Shown one piece after another: positions 35,237-43,450 of a stretch of 64,000 nucleotides of DNA (its first letter is position 1; the number at the start of each line of letters is the position of its first letter). The notes under the pieces were generated by a model. The model did not search any database. It was not told the DNA's origin and saw nothing but the letters and a program-made list of their open reading frames with translations. The position numbers and the translations under genes are program-made. The stretch covers positions 496,001 to 560,000 of the forward strand of contig CAVQME010000001.1 in assembly GCA_963713545.1 (NCBI GenBank). The letters are read 5' to 3'. Source of the stretch: CAVPLM01 sp963713545. GTDB lineage: Bacteria; Actinomycetota; Thermoleophilia; RBG-16-64-13.

Positions 35237-35301
35237 GTCAGTTCCACAGACCTGGTGCCACGCTCTTCACACGTGGTCAGGTCTCGCCATCGCGTGAAGG
35301 T

Positions 35302-36774
35302 CTATGAGTACTTGATCGGCTGCAACGGTCCCTCTACCTTGAGGTCTGGGGCCGCCGAGTTGGTGACCACCACCAGCTTGTACTGCCAATTGCCACCCGG
35401 GTCAAGCTGCCACTGACCAGCCCACAATGGGGTCACGTAGACGTTGGGGACGTGCCGCTTCGCGCCAAAGTCGGCAGAGATCGGGATAGTGAAGTCGACG
35501 GGACCGCAGACGAAGTCCGCCTTGGTCTCCTGCACCCGGGTCAGGATCTCTTCCTTGTCGTCCACGTTGGTGGTGCGTCTAAGGACGTCGACAACCCACT
35601 CGAAAGCGGCGTAGTGCATGATGGGCTGGGTCCACTGCTGTTCGGTCCGGGTCTCGAAATCGTCGCATAACTGCTGACAGGTCTCACCCGTGAGTGAGGA
35701 CACGTAGGTGTAGGTCGGATGGAACCAGCAGGGACCGACGATGCCATCGCCCGCAGTCCCTCCTATGGCTTCTATGGCAGTGGGGAACAGCGAGGCTTTC
35801 ACGGCCTGGAAGATTGTAGGATTGAAGCCCTGTTGTAGGGACTGCGTCCAGAAGGTGGCCATCTCCGGCGGTATGAACACGGCCGAAAGGATCTCGCATC
35901 CTTCCTTCTTGAAGAGCGAGATCTGAGTGGTGAAGTCGTCGGTCATGGGCTGGAAGGGCCCCGGGTCGACCGTGGTGAAGCCATTCGCAGCGCACTTCTC
36001 CGGAGTGAAATACTCGCGATAGGCGTTCCCGTCCACGTCGTTCGGGAACATGATCGCGACCTTCTTGTTGGTTGCCGTTCCGTTCCAGGTGTCCCAGTAG
36101 ACCTTCTCCATCTCGGTGAAGCCCCAGAACAGGTGCCAGGTCCACTTGAAGCCTTTGTCCGGGGTACCACCTCGGCCGAAGTAGTAGGGCTCCATGGGCG
36201 CGTCGACAGTGAGACAGGGGCAGCCTAGCGCCTCGCTCTGGTCGGCTACCGGGTTCACCGTGTCCGGCGACGCGGCCGCCATCATGAAGTCGGCCTTACC
36301 ATTGGTGATGAGGTCGCCGGCCACCTGAGCGGCCCGGTTGCTATCGGACTGGCTGTCTTGGAGTTCGATGCTGACGGGGTGGTTGAGTCCGTCTCCACAT
36401 ACCAGCCCGTCCTTCACTGCTTCACTCCAACGTTCCACGCACCACTTGCCGGGGATACCGAACCCGGCGATGGCGCCAGTGATCGGGTCTACGAATCCGA
36501 CCTTGATCTCCCGTCCGGCCTCGACGCCGGTGGTCACCGTGGTACTCGGGGCCGCGGTGGTGGTGGTCTGGGCACCCGTCGTAGTCGTAGCCTCGCCCGC
36601 GGTGGTAGTGGTCTCCTCCTCTTCGCCGCAGGCGGCGAGTAGACCGCTCATGCCGGCGCCCATACCCACGGCCGCCCCGGCGATGCCGGCGATCTTCAGG
36701 AATTCCCGGCGGCTGACGGTCCGGCCGTCGATGAGGCTCGGTTCCTCACAGTGCTTCTTCTCTTCAGCTGACAT
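35302..36774 (-). CDS. Tat-exported ABC substrate-binding lipoprotein (copy 2)
   Basis: 490 residues from ATG 36774 (GGGGGG upstream; a GTG lies two codons earlier). Tat motif SRREFLK at 21-27 and lipobox Cys49. The mature protein has the type I binding fold (VGFVDPITGAIAGFG, RAAQVAGDLITNGKADFMMAAASPDTVNPVADQ) and a GRGGTPDKGFKWTWHLFWGF segment shared with copies 1 and 3. No transporter membrane genes are adjacent. It lies 250 bases downstream of the UbiD operon on the same strand, so its ligand could be a compound handled there. Confidence 0.9.
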   Translation of the reverse strand: MSAEEKKHCEEPSLIDGRTVSRREFLKIAGIAGAAVGMGAGMSGLLAACGEEEETTTTAGEATTTTGAQTTTTAAPSTTVTTGVEAGREIKVGFVDPITGAIAGFGIPGKWCVERWSEAVKDGLVCGDGLNHPVSIELQDSQSDSNRAAQVAGDLITNGKADFMMAAASPDTVNPVADQSEALGCPCLTVDAPMEPYYFGRGGTPDKGFKWTWHLFWGFTEMEKVYWDTWNGTATNKKVAIMFPNDVDGNAYREYFTPEKCAANGFTTVDPGPFQPMTDDFTTQISLFKKEGCEILSAVFIPPEMATFWTQSLQQGFNPTIFQAVKASLFPTAIEAIGGTAGDGIVGPCWFHPTYTYVSSLTGETCQQLCDDFETRTEQQWTQPIMHYAAFEWVVDVLRRTTNVDDKEEILTRVQETKADFVCGPVDFTIPISADFGAKRHVPNVYVTPLWAGQWQLDPGGNWQYKLVVVTNSAAPDLKVEGPLQPIKYS

Positions 36775-37025
36775 GTGCACCCCCCGTTATCCGATTCCAC
36801 ATATCTGGTCGCTCAATCGATAGAACCTGTGGCTCATGCCCCGGCGGCTTCCGTCAAACACACCTCCCGTTAGGCGCTTACCCTGTGACGCCACACATGG
36901 CCGGGTCTTCCCGGCGCGCGGCGACCGCCACCTATCAGACTACGCCTTTTTCTTCCTCCAGTCGCGCGCTTTTTTCGAAAGAAACACGTCAGAAATGGAA
37001 CAGTCCGGTGAGCCGATCCGGTGGG

Positions 37026-38486
37026 CTACTTCGGGAGGGCGTCCCCCGAAAGTTTGTAGGGCTGTTCAAAGCCATACTCCTGCCACCTGTCAAGTACCGT
37101 CCGCGTCGTGGTCTCGTCCAGCTCGACCAGCTGCGGCTTCTTCTCCCATTCCACCGGAGTAGTCGCGTCGATGAGGATCTTGGAACCGACAGCTTTGGCC
37201 CCGGCGGGGAGCGCCGGGTCGAACGGGGTGGGGCGCATCTTGTTGATGATCTGGGTGTCTTTGCCCGGGTCGTACCGGCAGGCCAGGGACCACCACACCC
37301 CTGCCATGTCGTCGGCCGAGACATCCTCGTCGACCACGATGATCCCCTTGATGCCGAAATGCCCGGTGGGGCTGCAGGAGACCGCCTCGGCCACCCTCTC
37401 GGCACCGGCGGGATGAGTGATCTTGGCCGAGACTATCGCCCAGAACCGCCCGGCGGCCTCAGGCGGGCAGTACACCGAACGGATGCCGGGCACCTTCATC
37501 ATCTCCAGGTCGGCCCAGAGATAGGCCATCCGGCCGACGGCGTTGATCATGTGCGCGTCGCCCACGGGTCGGCCCACGGTGCTGATGACGAAGATGGGAT
37601 CCTTGCGCTTGTAGATCCGCTTGATGTCGAGCCAGGGCTTCAGGCCCTCGCCGCTGGCGGCATAGAAGCCCACATACTCTCCAAGGGGACCTTCTGGCCG
37701 GAACTTGTCGGGATCGAGCTCCACCTCGCCCTCGAGGATGATCTCAGCGTGAGCAGGAAGTTTGAGGCCGGTCAGATCGCTCGTGAAGACCTCCACCGGC
37801 TCCCCCATGACCGCGCCGATCACACCGTACTCGTCCTGCTGCGCCGGCACCATGGTGGAGCCCACCACGAGATGGAACATGTCACAGCCGCAGTACACGG
37901 CCGCAGGCATCCTGGTCCCCTTCTTGGAGTACTTGTCGATGTGGATGCGTCCGTGCTTGGCCTTGCCCATCATGTTGGCGCCGATCGTCCTCTCGTCCAT
38001 GACCATGCCGCGATAGGTCCCCAGGTTGGTCCAACCGGTCTCCGGGTCCTGGGTGATGTAGTTGCAGGCCAAGCCTAGATAACGGCCGCCGTCCTGCGGA
38101 TAGAGGCGAGGGGAGGGAAGGTCGAACACGTTGATCTGGTCGCCCTCGAGCACCTCGTACATCACGGGGATGTTGTCCTTGACCTCCACCGGCTCCACCA
38201 GCTTGCCCTGCTGGATGACGTTCTTCCATTCCCGGGACACGTCACACAGAGTGTAATGGGCGGGCTTCCCGCAGGTGATGGCCATCTTCCTGGCCGTGGT
38301 GACCGTGCTGCTGAGGACGGGGATGTCGTAGTCCTTGACCTTCTCAAAGAGAAGAGCCGGGCCTCCGGCCCGCTCGTTGAGGGTGGCCACGTGGCCGAGC
38401 TCCAGCTCCCAGTCGACTTCCTTGGCTATCCGCGTGAGCTCGCCCTCTTTCTCGCAGGCCGCGATCCAGTCCCGTAGATCCTTCAT
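37026..38486 (-). CDS. UbiD-family prFMN-dependent (de)carboxylase, phenylphosphate-carboxylase-like candidate
   Basis: 486 residues from ATG 38486; the codon overlaps the upstream stop (TGATG) and GGGGGAG precedes it. UbiD features are intact: N154-x2-T157-x-R159 for prFMN/metal binding and the catalytic pair E265 and E270 in EGPLGEYVGFY. UbiD enzymes add or remove carboxyl groups on aromatic or conjugated acids. Two subunits of Thauera phenylphosphate carboxylase belong to this family. It ends the leftward operon that also holds a HAD protein, an aryl-CoA ligase and a molybdoenzyme, and a phenylphosphate-synthase-like pair is divergent, so a carboxylase role is favoured. No UbiX-type prenyltransferase is in the window. 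Confidence 0.88.
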   Translation of the reverse strand: MKDLRDWIAACEKEGELTRIAKEVDWELELGHVATLNERAGGPALLFEKVKDYDIPVLSSTVTTARKMAITCGKPAHYTLCDVSREWKNVIQQGKLVEPVEVKDNIPVMYEVLEGDQINVFDLPSPRLYPQDGGRYLGLACNYITQDPETGWTNLGTYRGMVMDERTIGANMMGKAKHGRIHIDKYSKKGTRMPAAVYCGCDMFHLVVGSTMVPAQQDEYGVIGAVMGEPVEVFTSDLTGLKLPAHAEIILEGEVELDPDKFRPEGPLGEYVGFYAASGEGLKPWLDIKRIYKRKDPIFVISTVGRPVGDAHMINAVGRMAYLWADLEMMKVPGIRSVYCPPEAAGRFWAIVSAKITHPAGAERVAEAVSCSPTGHFGIKGIIVVDEDVSADDMAGVWWSLACRYDPGKDTQIINKMRPTPFDPALPAGAKAVGSKILIDATTPVEWEKKPQLVELDETTTRTVLDRWQEYGFEQPYKLSGDALPK

Positions 38487-39190
38487 CACTTCTCCCCCGC
38501 CAGTCTGGTGATCATCGATTCCATGAACCCGTACACATCTTCTTGTCTGTAGGCTCCTCGGACGTTGGCGCACGAGGCCAGGGCCTTGTATTCCTTCACA
38601 CGCTCCGGCTCGTCCATGGTTAGAAGCGCTCCGGGTTCGAGGCTCTTTTCGTCCAGTCCGCGCTCGAGCGCCTCTAGGACCGGCGTCAGCGCCTTGCCGC
38701 TGCAGTCGGCCTCGTGGGGATACTTGTCGCTGGTCTTGTCGAACTTCACATGCTCCCGCTTGCCTCCGGCCTCGAAGATGCCCTCCCATCGCTCGGAGGA
38801 GGTGTCGAGGTCATAGAACTTGACGTCATCGCCGCTCACAATCACCGCGCTTACCACATCCCGGGGAGTGCGCTCGACTATCAATAGCTCCGGATAGTCG
38901 GCCCCGGTCTGCAGAGAGAGCCGGCCTCGGTCTTCTATGCGCTCGATGACGTAGTAGCGGAGCAGGTCGACAGGGGCGTCGGCTGAGGCCGCGTCCAGTC
39001 CCACGACCTCCTGCCAGCCGTCCTTCCACTGCAGCAGCAGGTAGTGTTGCGAGCGACCCACGTAGTCACCGGCCGGGGTCAGCCCCAGCGCGGCCAGCCG
39101 GAAGCGCGTATCTCCGTCAACCCGGGAATATTCCACTTTCCGGGTGGACCCGTCGTCGTATTCCACGACCAGTTTCACTGGCAGACTCAT
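38486..39190 (-). CDS. Protein of unknown function in the UbiD operon
   Basis: 234 residues. The start has GGGGTGAAG upstream, four bases after the HAD stop, and its stop overlaps the UbiD start. No signal or membrane segment. The N-terminal half is strand-rich (VKLVVEYDDGSTRKVEY; a WKDGWQEVVGLD loop), and the middle holds VVSAVIVSGDDVKFYDL. The C-terminal half is helical with a few cysteines. I do not recognise a family. The tight coupling suggests an accessory subunit or substrate-handling partner of the UbiD enzyme, comparable in position to the small gamma subunit of phenylphosphate carboxylase; this is inference. Confidence 0.7.
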   Translation of the reverse strand: MSLPVKLVVEYDDGSTRKVEYSRVDGDTRFRLAALGLTPAGDYVGRSQHYLLLQWKDGWQEVVGLDAASADAPVDLLRYYVIERIEDRGRLSLQTGADYPELLIVERTPRDVVSAVIVSGDDVKFYDLDTSSERWEGIFEAGGKREHVKFDKTSDKYPHEADCSGKALTPVLEALERGLDEKSLEPGALLTMDEPERVKEYKALASCANVRGAYRQEDVYGFMESMITRLAGEK

Positions 39191-39194
39191 CGCT

Positions 39195-39932
39195 TCACCC
39201 CACCGGTCTGATGATGTTCTTCAGTTCTGAGAGATGCCTGATCTCGTGAGCAGCGTTCGAAGGCGCGTGAAAGACGTATCCCGAATAGTGGATGGCCTGG
39301 AAGCCCCGCTTCTGAGCCGGCGTGATATCCGACCACTCCTTGTCGCCCACCATGATGGCGTCCTTCGGCTCGATCCCGCGGGAGCGGAGATCCTGGGCGA
39401 GAACGTCGTAGAGGTCGCCCACTTCCTTGGACGTGCCTTTGTAGCGCAGGTCGGCCTCGCCCGTGCGGAGGTCGATCTTGCCCTGCGGACTGATCAGTTC
39501 GTCGAAGTATTCGATCACTCCCTGCTTGATCAAGAATCGGCTCACCATGTCCGTGCCGATGGGCCCCAGCGTCCGCTTGAGCTCGGCCACGATGGAGACT
39601 CCGATGCCCTGTTCGCGCAGATACTTTATCGCGTCGATGGCTCCGTCAGCCACCTTGAGGTATTTCTGTTCGATGCGGGAGAAGATCTCCGTCACCCCGG
39701 GACGATCGTCGAAGACATAGGTCAGAGTCTCCGGCCTGGCCTTCTCTTTTATGACCGGATAAGAGCCGTACTTCTCCTTCATCCTCCGCCAGCGATGGCA
39801 GCGTTCCTCAACCAGTTCGGGTTCACCCAGCTCTTTGCTGGTGTCCCCGATCATCCAGTAGGTACGCTCCGGGGACGAGTCCATCAATGTCTGGCCGAAG
39901 TCGATCCCCACCCATTTGGCGTACATCACCAT
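39195..39932 (-). CDS. HAD-superfamily protein (copy 1), PpcD-like candidate
   Basis: 245 residues with a HAD fold: motif I IDFGQTLMD (nucleophile D11, but Gly at the D+2 position that normally holds the general acid), a helical cap, a SIVAELKRT motif II region and motif IV VGDKEWSDI. The missing D+2 acid makes ordinary phosphatase activity doubtful. Thauera phenylphosphate carboxylase has a HAD-type delta subunit, and this gene sits directly upstream of the unknown protein and UbiD. A paralogue sits in the divergent operon (46248). It lies 58 bases after the hybrid molybdoenzyme gene. Confidence 0.8.
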   Translation of the reverse strand: MVMYAKWVGIDFGQTLMDSSPERTYWMIGDTSKELGEPELVEERCHRWRRMKEKYGSYPVIKEKARPETLTYVFDDRPGVTEIFSRIEQKYLKVADGAIDAIKYLREQGIGVSIVAELKRTLGPIGTDMVSRFLIKQGVIEYFDELISPQGKIDLRTGEADLRYKGTSKEVGDLYDVLAQDLRSRGIEPKDAIMVGDKEWSDITPAQKRGFQAIHYSGYVFHAPSNAAHEIRHLSELKNIIRPVG

Positions 39933-39990
39933 GTGGCGCGCCTCCCTTCTCCAGGTCTGTCACCGAGACCCTCCGGCCGGCGGTCGTGGC

Positions 39991-42555
39991 TCAGCACCAC
40001 GGACCGCCCTCCGGCTCCGCTCCGTACACCTTGCAGGGGACGCCTCGGAGCACCATCACACCGACGGCCGGATCGACCGGCTCGTCGGTGCTGGTCAGCA
40101 TATTGATATTCCCCCAGTCCCACCCCAGGGCCCCGGAGGGATCCTCGGGGAACCACCAGCCGAAATCTGCGAACACGACCCGCCGGTCGATATCCGGATC
40201 GAACACGAGACGTTGCTTGATCCTGCCCATCTTCGTCTCGATGTAGACCTTGTCACCGTCTTTCAACCCGAGTCCACGGGCTGTGGCCGGGTTCATCTGG
40301 ACGATGGGCTCGGGCCGCATCCCTCGGAGAGCCGGTACCCCTTTGTAGCTCGTGCCGATGAAGATCTCGGACTTCGAGTTGGTGAAGAGCAGCGGGTAGT
40401 CCGCGGGGATCTCCGGGATGGCCGAAAGCTCCTTCCAGGTGGGGAGCACGGACAGGCCGAGCTCGGCGAGCGGTCTGGCCACGATCTCGACCTTGCCCGA
40501 GGGCGTGCGCAGGTTGGCGTTGCTGTAATTCTTCTTGGGCAGCAGTGTCCGTTGGTCCTTCAGGTCCTCGAAGGTCAGGCCGCTCGGAGCCAACCAGGCG
40601 TCGAGCGCCTCGTGATCCTCCTCCCAGAAGTCCGTCAGCCCGAGCCGCTTGGCCAGCTCGTTGATGATCTTGGTGTCGGGCCAAGCTTCCCCGGGCGGGT
40701 CGACCACCTTGGGATGCGCCCTCACCTCGTTGTACCAGCCCGGCCAGTAGCCGACCTCGTCGTGCTCCATGCCGAACGCGACCGGCAGCACGATGTCGGC
40801 GAGGGCCGCGGTGGGGGTCATGAACAGGTCGAGCACCACTGTGAACTCGATCTGCATGAGCGCTTCCCGGGTCTCCGTGCTGTTGACGAAGCTGGTCATG
40901 GGGTTAGTGAGCATGAAGAAGGCTGCCCGGGGCCGGTACGGCTTGCCGTCCAGGATGGCCTTCACGAGGCTCCACGAGGGCACCGACGTGGATTTCAATG
41001 TCATCGGGAACTCTTTGCCGATGGTCTTACCCGCTACCGGGAGCCGCTTGCTCAGCATGTAGAACCTGCCGGGCCGAACGAAATTGGTCTCGGAATCGGG
41101 CAAGACTATGCCGCCGGGCACGTTTAGGTCGCCGCATATGGCAGCCAGGATGGAGATGGCCCGGTGCGTCTGGAAGGGGTTGACCCCCTGGTCGATGCCG
41201 TTTCCCCAATGTAGACAGGTGGGATGGCACTCACCGATCATCCGGGCGAGCCGCACGATCTGCTCTTCCGGCACCCAGGTAGCAGTAGCCACTTCGGCCA
41301 GCGAGAAGGTAGCCAGCTCGGCCTCGAGCTCGTCGAAACCGATGGTCCAGTCACGCACGAATTCCTCGTCGTAGAGCTCTTCCTCCACCACGACCTTGAG
41401 GAGCCCCATCGCCAGGGCGCCGTCGGTGCCGGGACGCGGCCTGACCCAGAGGTCGGCGACCCCCGCCAGGTCGATCTTGCGCGGGTCGATGACGACGATC
41501 TTGGCTCCGCTCTCCACGATGTTGATGACGGTCTGCCTGCGGATGCCCCCGGAAGTGTGGTTGGGGTTGGTGCCCCAGACGACCAGCAGTTCGGGGACAT
41601 GCTCCTCGTCCGGCACCGCGCCTTGGCCGAAGGTGAAAGCGTTAGCCGTCTGGAAGGGCACACCGCAGAACCAGCCCGGCGTGGTCACGTTGGGCGTGCC
41701 GAAGACGGAGGCGAAGCGCTGGGCGAAGGCGAACTCCAACCCGTGCGGTTCCCCCAGGCCAAACATCACATACTCCGGCCCGGACTCTTCCTTGATGGTC
41801 CGGAACTTGTCGGCGACAGCATCGAGGGCTTCATCCCAGGAGATGTGCTCCCATTTACCTTCGCCCCTAGCGCCCACTCGTTTCAAGGGGTAGAGGAGCC
41901 GGTCGGGATGGCTGTGGATCTCGGGGATCGAGAGGCGCCCCTTCTTGTAGACGCACTGCTCGTTGGAGAGGCCGCTTTCCAGGTCGGGGGCCATGTCGAC
42001 GATGACGTTGTCGGCGACGGTCACCTTCACCGCGCAGTGCCCGCAGCAAAGGTGGCAGAAGGTCAGGTATTCCTGGCGGGCGCTCAGAGTAGAGACGCCC
42101 ACGCGGGCCTGCAGCGCCAGATGGTCGACGAACGATTCCTGCATAGGCTGGAACTCGCTGTCGCACGACATGCCCTCGGTCGTCAGAATCTCGGAGCCGT
42201 CGGCGTCGACCGCGAGCACCAGACAGGAGGCCACGGCCTTCTTGTCCATGAGGACGGTGCACGATCCGCACTCGCCCACGCCGCAGCCTTCCTTGGTCCG
42301 CATGAGGCGCAATCTCTCCCGCAGAAGCTCAACGAGAGTCTCTTGGGGCTCTACCTCGAACTCGTACCCCTTGCCATTGACGGTGAAGGTAATCTTCCGG
42401 GCCGAGCCGTCGGCCGTCGCCACGGCTGCCGGAGTCGGCATCGCGGCCTCCGCGCCGGGCGAGCCGGCGGCTGCCGTCGCTCTCGCCGCTGCCTGGGACC
42501 CGGTGGCCGCGCCGGCTGCGCCGACGGCCGCGGGCTCGGTGGGTGGCTGTCTCAC
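39991..42555 (-). CDS. Hybrid molybdoenzyme: xanthine-oxidase-type [2Fe-2S] domain fused to DMSO-reductase-family catalytic subunit
   Basis: 854 residues, GTG start overlapping the FAD gene stop (GTGA). After ~50 Ala-rich residues comes a CoxS/HcrC-type [2Fe-2S] domain (ITFTVNGKGYEF; C91, C96, C99, C111). It runs to SFVDHLALQ, exactly where the second, helical [2Fe-2S] domain of the xanthine-oxidase small subunit would begin, and then switches to a DMSO-reductase-type enzyme: FCHLCCGHC (C167, C170, C174) with C201 for a [4Fe-4S] cluster, GTNPNHTSGG, and a C-terminal molybdopterin-dinucleotide domain (GLKDGDKVYIET). C297 (GWFCGVP) is a candidate metal ligand. No xanthine-oxidase large subunit exists here. 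With the FAD subunit it would form an FAD / [2Fe-2S] / [4Fe-4S] / bis-MGD chain, probably acting on an aryl-CoA. Confidence 0.88.
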   Translation of the reverse strand: MRQPPTEPAAVGAAGAATGSQAAARATAAAGSPGAEAAMPTPAAVATADGSARKITFTVNGKGYEFEVEPQETLVELLRERLRLMRTKEGCGVGECGSCTVLMDKKAVASCLVLAVDADGSEILTTEGMSCDSEFQPMQESFVDHLALQARVGVSTLSARQEYLTFCHLCCGHCAVKVTVADNVIVDMAPDLESGLSNEQCVYKKGRLSIPEIHSHPDRLLYPLKRVGARGEGKWEHISWDEALDAVADKFRTIKEESGPEYVMFGLGEPHGLEFAFAQRFASVFGTPNVTTPGWFCGVPFQTANAFTFGQGAVPDEEHVPELLVVWGTNPNHTSGGIRRQTVINIVESGAKIVVIDPRKIDLAGVADLWVRPRPGTDGALAMGLLKVVVEEELYDEEFVRDWTIGFDELEAELATFSLAEVATATWVPEEQIVRLARMIGECHPTCLHWGNGIDQGVNPFQTHRAISILAAICGDLNVPGGIVLPDSETNFVRPGRFYMLSKRLPVAGKTIGKEFPMTLKSTSVPSWSLVKAILDGKPYRPRAAFFMLTNPMTSFVNSTETREALMQIEFTVVLDLFMTPTAALADIVLPVAFGMEHDEVGYWPGWYNEVRAHPKVVDPPGEAWPDTKIINELAKRLGLTDFWEEDHEALDAWLAPSGLTFEDLKDQRTLLPKKNYSNANLRTPSGKVEIVARPLAELGLSVLPTWKELSAIPEIPADYPLLFTNSKSEIFIGTSYKGVPALRGMRPEPIVQMNPATARGLGLKDGDKVYIETKMGRIKQRLVFDPDIDRRVVFADFGWWFPEDPSGALGWDWGNINMLTSTDEPVDPAVGVMVLRGVPCKVYGAEPEGGPWC

Positions 42556-43448
42556 GAGTAGCCGACCTCCAGCTTCGCGCCTCTCAGGGCCTGATATATC
42601 ACATGGGCGGTGAGCTTCTCGACTATGCTCCGGCGGGTCTCCGCTTTGCCGCGGATATCCGTCACCGGCCGTGATTCTTCGGCCGCCGCGCGCGCAGCCG
42701 CGGCGATCAGATCGAGGGTGGGTGCCGAGCCCCGCAGTACGGCCTCCGCGTTCCTAGCCCGCACGGGGGTGGGCGCCACCGCGCTCAGGGCGATCTTGAT
42801 GTCACCGCACATGCCGGGGCCTTCACCGACCCCGCGCTCCGGCACTACCAGCGCAGCCACGCCCACCATGGCCACGTCCATGCGCCGCAGGCTATGCTTC
42901 TCATAGACCGCGGAGCTCCCATCGGGTGGCTCCGGAACGAGGATCTCGGCCACGATCTCACCCGGTTCAAGGACGGTGCATCCCGGGCCGGTGAAGAAGT
43001 CCTCGACCGCAACGACCCGCTCGGAACCCGGTCCCACGATCCGGGCTTCGGCGCCGAGCACGATCAGCGCCGGCGCCGCCTCCGCCGAGGGCGACCCGTT
43101 GCAGATGTTGCCCACTAGGGTGGCCCGGTTGCGGATGGCTATCGTAGCCATGTACGCGGCCGCGTGATGAAGCACGGGAAACTTCTTCCGCACGGCCAGA
43201 GACCGCTTCACCGACTCGATGCTGGTCAGCGCGCCGATACGCAGGCTTTCACCCGGCTCGTATTCGATGTAGTCGAGCCCGGGTATGCCCTTGATGTTGA
43301 CAACATGTGTGGGAACCAGCCTCCTGTGCTTCATCTTGACCAAGAGGTCGGTACCCCCGGCCAACACCTTGGCGTCGCTCGGGTGTTCCCGAAGCAGGGC
43401 GCAGGCTTCCTCCAGGCTTGTGGCCTCCAGGTACGTGAAGAAGGGCAC
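42552..43448 (-). CDS. FAD-binding subunit of the xanthine-dehydrogenase family (CoxM/HcrB-like)
   Basis: 298 residues from the GTG at 43448, two bases after the ligase stop and with AAGG upstream; the longer frame to 43982 is antisense-like and was rejected. FAD contacts are visible: AGGTDLLVKMK near residue 32 and TIAIRNRATLVGNICNGSP near 100, then a CO-dehydrogenase flavoprotein C-terminal domain. The extra [4Fe-4S] loop of 4-hydroxybenzoyl-CoA reductase HcrB is not seen, so it is closer to CoxM in layout. Normally this subunit passes electrons via two [2Fe-2S] clusters to a xanthine-oxidase-type molybdenum subunit; here its only partner is the hybrid enzyme. Confidence 0.9.
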   Translation of the reverse strand: MPFFTYLEATSLEEACALLREHPSDAKVLAGGTDLLVKMKHRRLVPTHVVNIKGIPGLDYIEYEPGESLRIGALTSIESVKRSLAVRKKFPVLHHAAAYMATIAIRNRATLVGNICNGSPSAEAAPALIVLGAEARIVGPGSERVVAVEDFFTGPGCTVLEPGEIVAEILVPEPPDGSSAVYEKHSLRRMDVAMVGVAALVVPERGVGEGPGMCGDIKIALSAVAPTPVRARNAEAVLRGSAPTLDLIAAAARAAAEESRPVTDIRGKAETRRSIVEKLTAHVIYQALRGAKLEVGYS

Positions 43449-43450
43449 GT

